Positions 52,397 to 61,547 of a DNA stretch of 64,000 nt are shown here, in pieces. Location: positions 800,666 through 864,665 of the forward strand of contig LM994626.1 of the NCBI GenBank assembly GCA_000752675.2, given 5' to 3'. The position numbers and the translations under genes are program-made. This DNA comes from a bacterium OL-1. Lineage in GTDB: Bacteria > Actinomycetota > Coriobacteriia > Coriobacteriales > Atopobiaceae. The first letter of the stretch is position 1, and each line of letters begins with the position of its first letter. The notes beneath the pieces were generated by a model that saw only the letters and a program-made list of their open reading frames with translations, made no database searches and had not been told where the DNA came from.

Positions 52397-52873
52397 CTAG
52401 CGGTTCCTCTCCTTGAGCGCGCGTTGAATCTCGCGGTCGGTATCGCGGCGCGCCATGTCGTCGCGCTTGTCGTAGAGCTTCTTGCCACGGCAGAGGCCAA
52501 TGCAGAGCTTCACGCGGTTGTGCTCGTCGAAATAGAGCTCAAGCGGGATGAGGGCCATGCCCTTTGTGCGGAGCTTGCCGTCAAGGTAGTCAATCTGATG
52601 ACGGTGCAGCAAGAGCCGGCGCTTCCTGTCGGGGTCCACGTTCCACACGCCGCCGTTGGAGTAGGGGTGGATGTGCACGCCATGCAGCCACACCTCTCCC
52701 CCGCGAATGAGGCAGAAGGCGTCCGTGATTTGGGACGCGCGCTCGCGCAGGCTCTTGACCTCGGTGCCGGTGAGCTCGACGCCCGCCTCAAAGGTCTCGT
52801 CCACAAAGTACTCGTGTCGCGCCGCGCGGTTGCGCGCGATGGTCTTCTTCTCGCGCTTAGTTGGCTTGGGCAT
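52397..52873 (-). CDS. smpB: SsrA-binding protein SmpB
   Basis: A 158-aa partner of tmRNA in trans-translation. ATG 52873 overlaps the end of the TPR gene by 17 bases. Family marks are RNRAARHEYFVDETFEAGVE, LTGTEVKSLRERASQITDAFC and VKLCIGLCRGKKLYDKRDDMARRDTDREIQR with the basic C-terminal tail. The ssrA gene lies nearby at 49006. Confidence 0.97.
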   Translation of the reverse strand: MPKPTKREKKTIARNRAARHEYFVDETFEAGVELTGTEVKSLRERASQITDAFCLIRGGEVWLHGVHIHPYSNGGVWNVDPDRKRRLLLHRHQIDYLDGKLRTKGMALIPLELYFDEHNRVKLCIGLCRGKKLYDKRDDMARRDTDREIQRALKERNR

Positions 52874-53795
52874 CGCCCGCACCCCCGTTGGCCTGCGGAT
52901 CGTTTTCGTCCCCGGCATCATTGGCGTCGCCAGCTGCTGCCTCCCGGGCCATCTCGGCGTCGGTGTCGCGGATGAGCTGCAGAAGCGTCATGGCAGCGGA
53001 CTCGCCCACCAGGTCGCGAGCGCGCAGTGTAAGGTTGGTGGCCACGTTGCGATCTCCTGCAACGGCAGCGTCCTGGGCGCACATGAGCAGGCAGATGGCC
53101 ACCTCGGCGTTTGCGCCGTCGGGCAGCCCCTCCTCGGCGAGAAGATCTGCGGTCTCCTTGTCCGTCACGCCATCCGGGTCTCGCTCGGTGCCAGCGGCCT
53201 GGTCGAGCGCGGCCTTGAGCGCCGAGTCCTCCACCTCGAGGCGCCTTGCCGCGCGAAGCGCGGCGGCCGCCGTGCGCGGCTTGCCCTGCGCCTCGAAGTA
53301 GCCGGCAAAGTTGAGGAAGGCGCGCGCAAGGTGGCGCGCCTCGCTCGCGCGCTCGAAGCAGCTGTACGTGAGCGCCAGGTACTCCTGCATGTCACCGTTG
53401 GTGCGATAGAGATCGGCCAGGTCAAGGCGGTAGCCGCAGTTCATGGGGTTCCAGCGCACCGCCTGCTTGAGCGCCTCGACGCCAGCGTTGTAGTCGCCGG
53501 TGCGCACGCACGCAAGCGCGAGGTCCGCATAGAGGCGGTCCAGGGGCTCACCCACGTCATGCAGGGTGCGGGGATCGCGCTCCACGCGACGGTAGCACAG
53601 GCGGTCAAAAATCGTGGGAAAGCTGAACCACTGGTCGCTCTCGGTGGCCGCGCAGTTACGGTCGACGTACTCCTCGGCATCCTCTGCAAGACGGGCGAGA
53701 AGCTCCCGCGCCGCGTCGTCCTGCTCCTGCAGGATAAGTCCCTCGGCTTGCTCGAGGCTGTCTGTCAGCGTGCTCTGGCTCTGCTCCTGATCCAT
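52857..53795 (-). CDS. Tetratricopeptide-repeat protein
   Basis: A 312-aa cytoplasmic protein of helical repeats. ATG 53795 follows GGAGAGGG. The repeats are visible as ADLALACVRTGDYNAGVEALKQAV, RLDLADLYRTNGDMQEYLALTYSC and LRAARRLEVEDSALKAALDQA. The C-terminus is acidic and low-complexity (AAAGDANDAGDEN). TPR proteins bind partners; the overlap with smpB and the nearby rnr gene hint at a link to RNA quality control, but this is only contextual. Confidence 0.75.
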   Translation of the reverse strand: MDQEQSQSTLTDSLEQAEGLILQEQDDAARELLARLAEDAEEYVDRNCAATESDQWFSFPTIFDRLCYRRVERDPRTLHDVGEPLDRLYADLALACVRTGDYNAGVEALKQAVRWNPMNCGYRLDLADLYRTNGDMQEYLALTYSCFERASEARHLARAFLNFAGYFEAQGKPRTAAAALRAARRLEVEDSALKAALDQAAGTERDPDGVTDKETADLLAEEGLPDGANAEVAICLLMCAQDAAVAGDRNVATNLTLRARDLVGESAAMTLLQLIRDTDAEMAREAAAGDANDAGDENDPQANGGAGDAQAN

Positions 53796-53870
53796 GTCCC
53801 TCTCCCCTGGCCCCTTGGGGCCAAACTCACGCGCGAGACGCGCGGTATGCACTGCTCGTTAGTCTTCCCA

Positions 53871-55922
53871 TTATCGCGCGGCATCACGCGGGTCTGCGAG
53901 CGCGAAGTCTATCCTTCCGCGCGGTATGTCCGTCTCGGTGACCACTACGCGTACGCGGGTGCCCATCCCCCACACGCGACCGGACTCCTCGCCCGTGAGG
54001 GTCATGCGGTCCTCGTCGTACTCGAGCCATTCCCCGCCAAGGGCGCGCGCGGGCAGGAGTCCCTCGGCGCAGGTCTCGTCGAGCATCACAAAGAGCCCAA
54101 AGCGCTCGCAGCCGCACACCACACCCGAGAACGCTTCTCCCACGTGGTCTGCGTAGAGCTCGGCCATCTTGATGCGCTGGCTCGCGCGGGCAGCGCCGTC
54201 TGCGGCGCGCTCCATCTGTGAGCACGTGGCGCAGAGCTGCGGGAGCTGGCCCGCTATTTGCTCCTGTTCCTTGCTGCCCAGCGTACCGGCAAGAAGAGCT
54301 TTGAGCGCGCGGTGCACCAGCTCGTCCGGGTAGCGCCTGATGGGCGAGGTGAAGTGGCAGTACGCCTGCGCCCCCAGGGCATAGTGCCCCTGGTTGGTGG
54401 GCATGTAGATAGCACGCTTCTGCGCGCGAAGGAGAAGTGCGCTGGCGAGAAACTCGCCGGCGGTTCCTCGGGCGGCATCGAGTACGGCGTTGATCGCCTC
54501 CGGCTCGCCCGCAATGAGCGCTTCGCGCTGTGCGCTGCCGTCAATGAGCCCCAGTTCCATGAGGGGGCGCACCGTTGCGCGAAGGTCTTCCGGCGACGGC
54601 CGCTCGTGCACGCGGTAGGCGCAGAGCACCTCGCGGTCTGCAAGCATACGAGCCACGGACTCGTTGGCGAGAAGCATTGCCTCCTCGACCAGGCCAGTCG
54701 CTCGCGTGCGCGTGCGCACGATCACACCCGTGGGATGTCCCTCCTCGTCGAGGGTAACCTTTGGCTCCACGGTGTCAAAGTCGATTGAGCCGCGCTCCTC
54801 GCGGATGCGCTCGCGAAGGCCGCGGATGCGGTCAAGCACGCGCAGAGCCTCCTCCAGCGTCTGGGCGTCCCTTTGGTCCTCGTGCAGCGCAGAGGCATTC
54901 ACGCGGCCGGCAAGCAGGGCGTCAACGGTGTCGTAGTCAAGGCGCGCGGTCGAGCGAATGGCCGAGGTCATGGCCTCGGCCGAGACAAGGCGGCCCTGAT
55001 CGTCAAGCTCCATGCGCACGCTCATGGCCAGCCGGTCCTCGCGCGGTCTGAGTGAGCACACGTCGTTGCAGAGGCGCTCGGGCAGCATGGGCAGCACGCG
55101 GTCGACAAGGTAGGCTGAGCAGGTGCGACGCTTTGCCTCGTTGTCGATGGGGGTGTCCCAGCCCACGTAGTGCGTGACGTCGGCGATGTGCACCCAGAGC
55201 TCAAAGCCGCCGTCGGGGAGTTGGGCTGCGTACACCGCGTCGTCAAAGTCGCGCGCATCGGTGGGGTCGATGGTCATGCAGCAAAGGGAGCGCAGGTCTC
55301 GACGGCCAGGTTCGCGCTTCAAGGCCTCCTCGACACCGGCCTGGATACCCTCTGCCTGCGCAAGCGCGGCCGGCGGGAACTCCGTGGCAAGTCCATAGGA
55401 TGCGATGACCGATTCGACATTGAGGTCGAGCTCGTCCGAGGAGCCAACGCGGCTCTCGATGGTCACCACGGCGGCGCTGTTGCGAGTGGGGTACTCCGCA
55501 ATGCGGGCAACCACTACGTCGCCCTCCCCCACGCCAAGGCGGGCTGGCGACGTGTCCTCAGGCACCACGAAGAAGTCGCGGCCCAGGCGCGCGTCGAGCG
55601 GTACCACGGCACCCAGAGGACCCGCCAGTTCAAAGCGGCCGAGGAAGGTGGTCTGGGCACGGGTGATCACACCTTGTACCAGGGCGACCTTCTCGCCACC
55701 ACGGGCGGGAAAGACCGAGACCGTGACCTCGTCGCCGTTCATGGCCTCGCGCAGACCTCGGCGAGCAACGCGAAAGCTGCCCTCGGCCGTCTCAACCGTG
55801 GCAACGCCGGGCTTTGTGACGCGCAGCGTGCCCGCGAGCGTGGGCGAGCGGCGCACGGCCGCCTTCCCTCTGCCACGACGATGTCCGCTGCCGCGACGAG
55901 CGCCTGGACGCCTTCTGCCCAT
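53871..55922 (-). CDS. rnr: Ribonuclease R
   Basis: A 683-aa 3'-5' exoribonuclease of the RNB family. ATG 55922 lies behind AAGGAGGAGAT. The basic N-terminus is followed by cold-shock-like domains (GTLRVTKPGVATVE). The RNB core (about 225-560) has TIDPTDARDFDDAVYA with the catalytic Asp cluster, WVHIADVTHYV and FTSPIRRYPDELVHR. The S1 domain (about 600-675) has GVVCGCERFGLFVMLDE. It degrades structured and faulty mRNAs, including those released by trans-translation. Confidence 0.96.
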   Translation of the reverse strand: MGRRRPGARRGSGHRRGRGKAAVRRSPTLAGTLRVTKPGVATVETAEGSFRVARRGLREAMNGDEVTVSVFPARGGEKVALVQGVITRAQTTFLGRFELAGPLGAVVPLDARLGRDFFVVPEDTSPARLGVGEGDVVVARIAEYPTRNSAAVVTIESRVGSSDELDLNVESVIASYGLATEFPPAALAQAEGIQAGVEEALKREPGRRDLRSLCCMTIDPTDARDFDDAVYAAQLPDGGFELWVHIADVTHYVGWDTPIDNEAKRRTCSAYLVDRVLPMLPERLCNDVCSLRPREDRLAMSVRMELDDQGRLVSAEAMTSAIRSTARLDYDTVDALLAGRVNASALHEDQRDAQTLEEALRVLDRIRGLRERIREERGSIDFDTVEPKVTLDEEGHPTGVIVRTRTRATGLVEEAMLLANESVARMLADREVLCAYRVHERPSPEDLRATVRPLMELGLIDGSAQREALIAGEPEAINAVLDAARGTAGEFLASALLLRAQKRAIYMPTNQGHYALGAQAYCHFTSPIRRYPDELVHRALKALLAGTLGSKEQEQIAGQLPQLCATCSQMERAADGAARASQRIKMAELYADHVGEAFSGVVCGCERFGLFVMLDETCAEGLLPARALGGEWLEYDEDRMTLTGEESGRVWGMGTRVRVVVTETDIPRGRIDFALADPRDAAR

Positions 55923-55934
55923 ATCTCCTCCTTG

Positions 55935-55970
55935 ATAAAACGGGGCGGCGCGAACAAGCCGCACCGCCCC
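55935..55970 (-). terminator. Rho-independent terminator of ftsEX
   Basis: On the minus strand, GGGGCGGTGCGG pairs with CGCGCCGCCCC around a short loop, followed by GTTTTATC. It lies between ftsX and rnr. Confidence 0.8.
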
Positions 55971-55998
55971 AACTAACAGCAAGCCTTTTATACCCGCC

Positions 55999-56925
55999 CT
56001 ACACCTTGAGGTAGCGCCTCATGGCGATGGCAGAGCTGAAGAGGCCGATGAGGACGCCCAGCACCAGAAGGCCGCCATAGGTGAGCCAAAGCGTCTGGGG
56101 CGACACGTAGAACGAGAGGAACTTGAGGCTGTTCTCGAGCCTGGGCATGACGTAGCTCATACCGGCCGCAAGTGCGGCGATGGCAAGTCCCGCGCCAATA
56201 AGCGACTCCAGCGTGCCCTCCATGATGAAGGGCCCTCGTATGAAGCCGTTCGACGCACCAACCAGGCGCATGATGGCGATCTCCCTGCGACGGGCGGTGA
56301 TGGCGAGGCGAATGGTGTTGTTGATGAACACGAACGCCACGAAGATCAGAAGCACCACAAGTACGATGGCGGCAACGCGCACGATGTTGGTGACCGAGAA
56401 GAGCTTCTCGACGGTATCGCGGCCATACTGGACGTCGCTCGACGGGTTGTCGGGTGTGTCGCAGACGGACTTGAAGGTCTCGTCGGCGATGAGCTTCTCG
56501 GCCGTGCCCTCGACCTGCTGTGGGTCGGTGAGCTTGATCACGAGCGAGGCCGGGATGGGGTTCTGGCCGTCGAGCGCCGCCACGGCGTCAGAGGCGTTCC
56601 TCTGCGACATCGAGGTGCGATACTGCGCGAGGTTCTCGTCCTTGCTGCGATACGTGACGGACTCGACGTTGTCCCAACCCTCGATCTCGGACTGGAGCTG
56701 CTCGACGGTTGCCTGGTCGGCGTCGTCGGCAAGGAATGCCTGGATGGTCACCTTGTCCTCGACGCTGCCCACCATGTTGCTGAGCACGTTTGAGGCAAGG
56801 ACGAATGCTCCGATGATGAAGAGCGAAAGAAAGATGGTCACGATTGCGCCGAGGACCGTCGACCAGTTCCTGCGGAAGTGGTGGCCCGCCTCGCGCAGCG
56901 AGTAAGTGAAGTTAGAGGGCACCAT
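55999..56925 (-). CDS. ftsX: Cell division ABC permease FtsX
   Basis: A 308-aa membrane subunit of FtsEX, which controls peptidoglycan hydrolases at the septum. ATG 56925 overlaps ftsE by 14 bases. The first membrane segment (about 25-47, VLGAIVTIFLSLFIIGAFVL), a large extracellular loop (about 55-185), and three C-terminal segments (about 193-215, 245-267, 280-303) fit the family. RREIAIMRLVGASNGFIRGPF is the coupling region to FtsE. Confidence 0.95.
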   Translation of the reverse strand: MVPSNFTYSLREAGHHFRRNWSTVLGAIVTIFLSLFIIGAFVLASNVLSNMVGSVEDKVTIQAFLADDADQATVEQLQSEIEGWDNVESVTYRSKDENLAQYRTSMSQRNASDAVAALDGQNPIPASLVIKLTDPQQVEGTAEKLIADETFKSVCDTPDNPSSDVQYGRDTVEKLFSVTNIVRVAAIVLVVLLIFVAFVFINNTIRLAITARRREIAIMRLVGASNGFIRGPFIMEGTLESLIGAGLAIAALAAGMSYVMPRLENSLKFLSFYVSPQTLWLTYGGLLVLGVLIGLFSSAIAMRRYLKV

Positions 56926-57898
56926 AGTAGCCGTAGCCTCCCTTCTCCTGGTCGCGGACAACGTGGCCGGCCTCCAGCGCGATAACGCGCTTGCGCATGG
57001 AGTCGACCATCTCGCGGTCGTGGGTAGCCATGACCACGGTCGTACCCTCGCGGTTAATGCGATCGAGCAACTTCATGATGCCCAGCGAGATGGCCGGGTC
57101 GAGGTTGCCCGTGGGCTCGTCGCAGATGAGCAGCGGCGGGCGGTTGACCATCGCCCTTGCCACGGAGACGCGCTGTTGCTCGCCACCGGAGAGCTGGTCG
57201 GGATAGTTGTCCTGCTTCTCGGCAAGGCCAACAAGGCGAAGCACCTCGGGGACCTGCACGTTGATGACAGCGCGCGGCTTACCGATGCACTCAAGAGCGA
57301 ACGCGACGTTCTCGTAGACCGTCTTGTCCGGCAGGAGCTTGAAGTCCTGGTAGACGGTGCCAATCTGGCGACGGAGGTACGGGACCTTCTTGTTCTTAAG
57401 CTTGGTGAGGTCCTGGCCGGCGACAAGGACCTGGCCAGAGGTCGCGCGGCGCTCACAGGTAATGAGGCGCAGGAGCGACGACTTGCCCGAGCCGGAGTGG
57501 CCCACGACAAAGACGAACTCGCCGGGATAGATGTCCAGGCTCACGTCCTCGAGGGCCGGCTTGTTGGGCTGGGCTGGATAGATGAGGGTCACGCTCTTAA
57601 ACGAAATGGTGGGGGTGCCGGTGTGCGGCGTCACAGGGGCGTCGTTGCCCGCGAGGGACGCAAAGACGCTGGTGTAGGGACGCTCTTGCTCGCTTGTGGA
57701 GTCTGCTGGATCGGATGCCGTGACGACGTGGACCGCCTCTGGTGCGTTTTCTGTTGCGGCGGGGGTTTGCGGCTCGTCAGCGTTCTCGACGGGCTCGATG
57801 TCCGGGACGTTGCTCACGATATTCTCGCTGGGAGGCACGAGCCTCATGCCATCCCCGCCCGACCCCTGTCGCTCTGTGCTGCGAAAGTGGTTGGCCAC
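56912..57898 (-). CDS. ftsE: Cell division ATP-binding protein FtsE with long N-terminal extension
   Basis: The ATPase of FtsEX. GTG 57898 is preferred because AAGGAG lies five bases upstream; the product is 328 aa, about 100 longer than common FtsE. The added N-terminus (about 1-100) is acidic and rich in Glu, Pro and Thr, without a known fold. The ATPase then shows Walker A VGHSGSGKSSL, the signature LSGGEQQRVSVARAM, Walker B LLICDEPTGNLDP and MATHDREMVDSM. A later start would remove the extension, but no better ribosome-binding site was seen there. Confidence 0.92.
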   Translation of the reverse strand: MANHFRSTERQGSGGDGMRLVPPSENIVSNVPDIEPVENADEPQTPAATENAPEAVHVVTASDPADSTSEQERPYTSVFASLAGNDAPVTPHTGTPTISFKSVTLIYPAQPNKPALEDVSLDIYPGEFVFVVGHSGSGKSSLLRLITCERRATSGQVLVAGQDLTKLKNKKVPYLRRQIGTVYQDFKLLPDKTVYENVAFALECIGKPRAVINVQVPEVLRLVGLAEKQDNYPDQLSGGEQQRVSVARAMVNRPPLLICDEPTGNLDPAISLGIMKLLDRINREGTTVVMATHDREMVDSMRKRVIALEAGHVVRDQEKGGYGYYGAL

Positions 57899-58030
57899 GA
57901 AAGCTCCTTCTTCTTGCATAGCAGATGCAGATACATTTGCAATGATACCAAGCGATGGCACATCCGCACGCGAGCAGCTCTGGGCGAACAGAGAACACGC
58001 AGATGGAAGCCACAAGAAGGCCACAGGGTT

Positions 58031-58079
58031 CAAAAACAACAGGTGCGCGCGACGGCTGCTGCACCGTCACGCGCACCTG
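58031..58079 (-). terminator. Rho-independent terminator of the transketolase operon
   Basis: CAGGTGCGCGTGACGG pairs with CCGTCGCGCGCACCTG on the minus strand (58079-58040, one mismatch) and TTGTTTTTG follows. Confidence 0.85.
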
Positions 58080-58102
58080 CATAGGCGCTGGTTGGCTCGC
58101 CG

Positions 58103-59032
58103 CTAGGCGCGGACGAACTCCTCGACCTGGCGGGCAATGCCTGCCCCGTCAAGGCCAAAGTGCTCGAGAAGCACGTCGCCTGGAGCGGAGGTACCGAAGC
58201 TCCCCATGCCCACAAAGCGCATGGGCGTGGGGCGCTTCTCGGCAAGGAGTGCCGCCACCGCGGAGCCCATGCCCGTGGAGACCATGTGCTCCTCCACCGT
58301 CACGACGCGGCCTGTCTTCTCGGCAGAGGCGAGAATCACGTCCTCCGCGAGCGGCTTCACCGAGAAGACGTCGATGACCTCGGCAGAGATGCCGCTCTTT
58401 GCCAAGATGTCTGCCGCAGCAAGCGACTGCGCCACCTCGACCCCGCAGGCAAGGATGGTGACGTCGGTTCCCTCGCGCAGCACGCCCGCGTACGGAAGGC
58501 CGCCGACGAAGTACTCGTCGTAGACCTCGGGCACCTTGTGGCGACCCATGCGAACGTAGACGGGGCCAGGCGTGGTAGCGGCAATGCGGATGGCGGCCTT
58601 TGCGGCGCGATAGTCCGCGGGCACCAGGACGCGCATGTTGGGAAGTGCCCGCATCATGCCAATGTCCTCGAGCATCTCGTGCGTCGCGCCGTCCTCGCCC
58701 ACCGTGATGCCGGCATGCGTGGGGCACACCTTCACGTTGAGGTTAGAGTCGCAGACGGTATTCCTAATCTGGTCGTAGCAGCGGCCAACGCCAAACACGG
58801 CAAACGACGCCGTGAACGGGATGAGCCCGGTAAGGGCGAGGCCCGACGCCACGCCAATCATGTCCTGCTCGGCGATGCCCACGTCGACAAAGCGATCGGG
58901 GTATGCCTTCTGGAGCTTGTTGGTTGTGGTCGACCCGGCAAGGTCGGCGTCGACCGCGCAGACGTTCACGCCCTCGTTAGCCAGCTCGACGAGCGTCTCG
59001 CCAAAGGCCTCGCGTGTTGCCCTCTTAGCCAT
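58103..59032 (-). CDS. Transketolase, C-terminal subunit
   Basis: The 309-aa pyrimidine-binding and C-terminal half of a split transketolase. LVELANEGVNVCAVDADLAGSTTTNKLQ begins the domain, and FVDVGIAEQDMIGVASGLAL carries the Glu that activates thiamine diphosphate. The C-terminal transketolase_C domain follows (VIDVFSVKPLAED, VVTVEEHMVSTGMGSAV). It works with the subunit encoded just upstream (two bases apart) to move two-carbon units between pentose and other sugar phosphates. Confidence 0.93.
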   Translation of the reverse strand: MAKRATREAFGETLVELANEGVNVCAVDADLAGSTTTNKLQKAYPDRFVDVGIAEQDMIGVASGLALTGLIPFTASFAVFGVGRCYDQIRNTVCDSNLNVKVCPTHAGITVGEDGATHEMLEDIGMMRALPNMRVLVPADYRAAKAAIRIAATTPGPVYVRMGRHKVPEVYDEYFVGGLPYAGVLREGTDVTILACGVEVAQSLAAADILAKSGISAEVIDVFSVKPLAEDVILASAEKTGRVVTVEEHMVSTGMGSAVAALLAEKRPTPMRFVGMGSFGTSAPGDVLLEHFGLDGAGIARQVEEFVRA

Positions 59033-59034
59033 GG

Positions 59035-59901
59035 CTAGGCCTCCTTCTCGATCTGGACTCGCTCGGCGTCAAGGTCGGCCAGCGCAAGCGCCGTCTCCTC
59101 CTCGTTGGGAGCCTTGCCGTGCCAACCCGCCTCGTTCTCCATGAACGAGACCCCCTTGCCCTTGACGGTATCGCACACAATGGCCGTAGGCGCTGCCGAG
59201 AAAGCCAGTGCGTCCTCGACCGCCGCGTGCAGGCGCTCGATGTCGTGACCATCGGTGTGGATAACGTGCCAGCCAAACGCGGCGAGCTTGGCGTCAACGT
59301 CACCCAGGGAGTTGACCTTGCGCACATCGCCATCGATCTGCAGGTTGTTGAGGTCAAGGAACATGGTGAGGTTAGAGAGCCCGTGGTTGGGAGCAAACAT
59401 CAGCGCCTCCCAGTTGGAGCCCTCCTGCATCTCGCCGTCGCCGCACACGCAAAAGACGTGGCGCGGACGGACGCCCTCGGGGGCGTCCGCCAGAAATCCC
59501 AGCGCCGCGCCAGCGGCAATGGAAAGCCCCTGCCCCAGGGAGCCAGAGCAGACCTCGACGCCCGGCAGCGCGTTCCTGTCGGGGTGACCCTGCAGGCGCG
59601 TTCCAAGCTGGCGAAGCGTTCCCAGCTCGTCATCGCGAACCCAGCCAAGCTGATGGAAGGCCGCGTAGAGCGCCGGTGCCGCATGGCCCTTGGAGAGGAT
59701 GAGGAGGTCCCTCTCGGGGCTTGAGGGGTCATTCTCGTCGTAGCTCATCACACCGGTGAAGAACAGCGTCGCAAGGATGTCCGTGCATGACAGCGATCCA
59801 CCGGGATGCCCCGACTTTGCCTTCGACACCATGGTGATGATGTCGTGGCGCATCGAGTTGGCGATGAGCCGCGCCTCGTGCGTCGTCTTGGTGATGCTCA
59901 T
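59035..59901 (-). CDS. Transketolase, N-terminal subunit
   Basis: The 288-aa thiamine diphosphate-binding half. ATG 59901 lies behind AGAGGAG. SKAKSGHPGGSLSCTDILATLFF and CGDGEMQEGSNWEALMFAPNHGLSNLTMFLDLNN (with the GDG...NN thiamine diphosphate motif) are diagnostic. LSKGHAAPALYAAFH carries a substrate-contacting His. An in-frame extension upstream to 60051 is antisense-like and rejected. It is directly downstream of a transaldolase-like gene. Confidence 0.94.
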   Translation of the reverse strand: MSITKTTHEARLIANSMRHDIITMVSKAKSGHPGGSLSCTDILATLFFTGVMSYDENDPSSPERDLLILSKGHAAPALYAAFHQLGWVRDDELGTLRQLGTRLQGHPDRNALPGVEVCSGSLGQGLSIAAGAALGFLADAPEGVRPRHVFCVCGDGEMQEGSNWEALMFAPNHGLSNLTMFLDLNNLQIDGDVRKVNSLGDVDAKLAAFGWHVIHTDGHDIERLHAAVEDALAFSAAPTAIVCDTVKGKGVSFMENEAGWHGKAPNEEETALALADLDAERVQIEKEA

Positions 59902-59926
59902 GTGTCTCCTCTCGAGACGGTTGTGG

Positions 59927-60613
59927 CTAGGCCTGCTCCCCTGTGACCTTAGCCCAATCTGCGTCGAAGCGCTCGCGACCTTGGTCGGTAAGCGGGTGGC
60001 GTAGGCACTTCTTGAGCGCAGCAAAGGGCACGGTGGCGATGTCGGCACCAAGGAGCGCCGCCTGCGTCACGTGGTTGGGGGTACGCACAGAGGCGGTGAT
60101 GATCTCGGGGCCGTCCTCCTCGTCCCAGTAGCCGTAGGTGTAGTTCTTGACGCACTGCACCACGGTTGCCAGCTGCTGGATGCCGTCGTCTCCAATGTCA
60201 TCGAAGCGACCCACGAAGGGGCTGATGTAGCGGGCACCGGCGGAGGCGGCAAGCAATGCCTGGGGCGCCGAGAAGACCAGCGTCATGTTGACGCGGATGC
60301 CCTCCTTGGCAAGCGTGTGCGTGGCAGGCAGGCTCTCCTCGCAGATGGGGAGCTTGACCACAATGTTGGGTGCAAGAGCAGCAAGGCGCTCGCCATCGGC
60401 AATCATGCCCTCGGTGGTCTTTGCCTGGGACTCCGCCGAGACGGGCAGCCCCTCGCAGAGTTTGCAGATCTTGACCATGTGGTCCTCGAAATCCGCAAGC
60501 TTGCCGCCCGTCTTTGCGTAGAGCGACGGGTTGGTGGTGACGCCGGCGAGAACGCCCCAGCTTTCCGCCTGTTTGATCTCGTCTAAGTCCGCCGTGTCGA
60601 TAAAGAACTTCAT
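59927..60613 (-). CDS. tal: Transaldolase (short, TalC/FSA type)
   Basis: A 228-aa short transaldolase family protein. The Schiff-base Lys87 lies in NIVVKLPIC, and MKFFIDTADLDEIKQAESWG and GVTTNPSLYAKTG are the classic start. Placed 25 bases before the split transketolase genes, it most likely acts in the non-oxidative pentose phosphate pathway. Compared with the paralogue at 16155 it is closer to standard TalC. In-frame Phe or Tyr discrimination between transaldolase and fructose-6-phosphate aldolase activity was not resolved. Confidence 0.9.
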   Translation of the reverse strand: MKFFIDTADLDEIKQAESWGVLAGVTTNPSLYAKTGGKLADFEDHMVKICKLCEGLPVSAESQAKTTEGMIADGERLAALAPNIVVKLPICEESLPATHTLAKEGIRVNMTLVFSAPQALLAASAGARYISPFVGRFDDIGDDGIQQLATVVQCVKNYTYGYWDEEDGPEIITASVRTPNHVTQAALLGADIATVPFAALKKCLRHPLTDQGRERFDADWAKVTGEQA

Positions 60614-60867
60614 GACGATCCTCCCTCAAATTGCCGTGTGAGCCACAAAATGCGGCTCGTTCTATGCTATGCGGCATCTGCCGTCGCGCGAGTCGCCTCC
60701 CGCCCACACGTCGCCTTCGTTCCGTGAGCGCGAAGTGGTGTGCAGGTTAGGTGACGGCGAGGAGAGCCGAGGATACGTTGCGCCGAATAGGCAGCGGCCG
60801 CGCGGGGCAACGCACACGCGAAGACCCGCACGGCCGCCATGCCGGCATCTATGGTTCCGGATGAGAC
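60614..60867. other. Gap between eda and tal
   Basis: 254 bases, GC-rich and without a gene. It may hold an internal promoter for the tal-transketolase genes, but none could be fixed. Confidence 0.35.
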
Positions 60868-61515
60868 CTACTCGCCCATCTCCGCGCGGATCTCGTCGAT
60901 GATGCGGCGCACCTCGGCGGCGTTCTTGGCGATGTCATCCGCGGAACCCTTGGTGAGCAGGCTCCCCATGCCGCAGGTGTCAACGCCGGCACGCACCCAC
61001 TCGGCAAGGTTGTCGAGGTTGATGCCGCCGGAGGCCATGAGGGGCATCCAGGGCGTGGGGGTCTTGAACAGCTTCACGAGCTGGACGCCATAGGTGTTGG
61101 AGATGGGGAAGCACTTGATGAACGCGGCGCCCATCTCGAGACCCTTGTTCGCCTCGGTCATCGTGGTGCAGCCCGGCGCGTAGGGGACCTGGTAGAGGTT
61201 GCACACGCGGGCGACCTCCTCGGACTCCATGTTGGCCACGACGAACTCGGCGCCCGACATGATGGCGAGGCGGGCGGTGGCGGCCTCCATCACGGTGCCG
61301 GCGCCGACGAGCATCTTGTCACCGTACTTTGCCTTGACGGCGGCGATCACGTCGCCGGCGTTGGCGTTGGTGTAGGAGATCTCCATTGCGGGGACGCCAC
61401 CCCTGACCAGGCCATCCGCAATCTCGAGGCCGCGCTCGACGGTCTCGACCCTCACGACGGCGAACGCGCCGACCTGGGCGAGTCTCTCGGTGACCTTGGC
61501 CTTCTGCATCTTCAT
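60868..61515 (-). CDS. eda: KDPG/KHG-type aldolase
   Basis: A 215-aa class I aldolase cleaving 2-keto-3-deoxy-6-phosphogluconate or 4-hydroxy-2-oxoglutarate. ATG 61515 (MKMQK) follows GGGAG. The Glu in GGVPAMEISYT and the Schiff-base Lys in AAFIKCFPIS occupy the usual places, and GAGTVMEAATARLAI and MASGGINLDN are family marks. A 254-base gap separates it from the transaldolase gene; the DapA-family gene lies 32 bases upstream. Confidence 0.88.
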   Translation of the reverse strand: MKMQKAKVTERLAQVGAFAVVRVETVERGLEIADGLVRGGVPAMEISYTNANAGDVIAAVKAKYGDKMLVGAGTVMEAATARLAIMSGAEFVVANMESEEVARVCNLYQVPYAPGCTTMTEANKGLEMGAAFIKCFPISNTYGVQLVKLFKTPTPWMPLMASGGINLDNLAEWVRAGVDTCGMGSLLTKGSADDIAKNAAEVRRIIDEIRAEMGE

Positions 61516-61547
61516 GTTTCTCCCTCTTTCTCCCGTATGCTTGCGCG

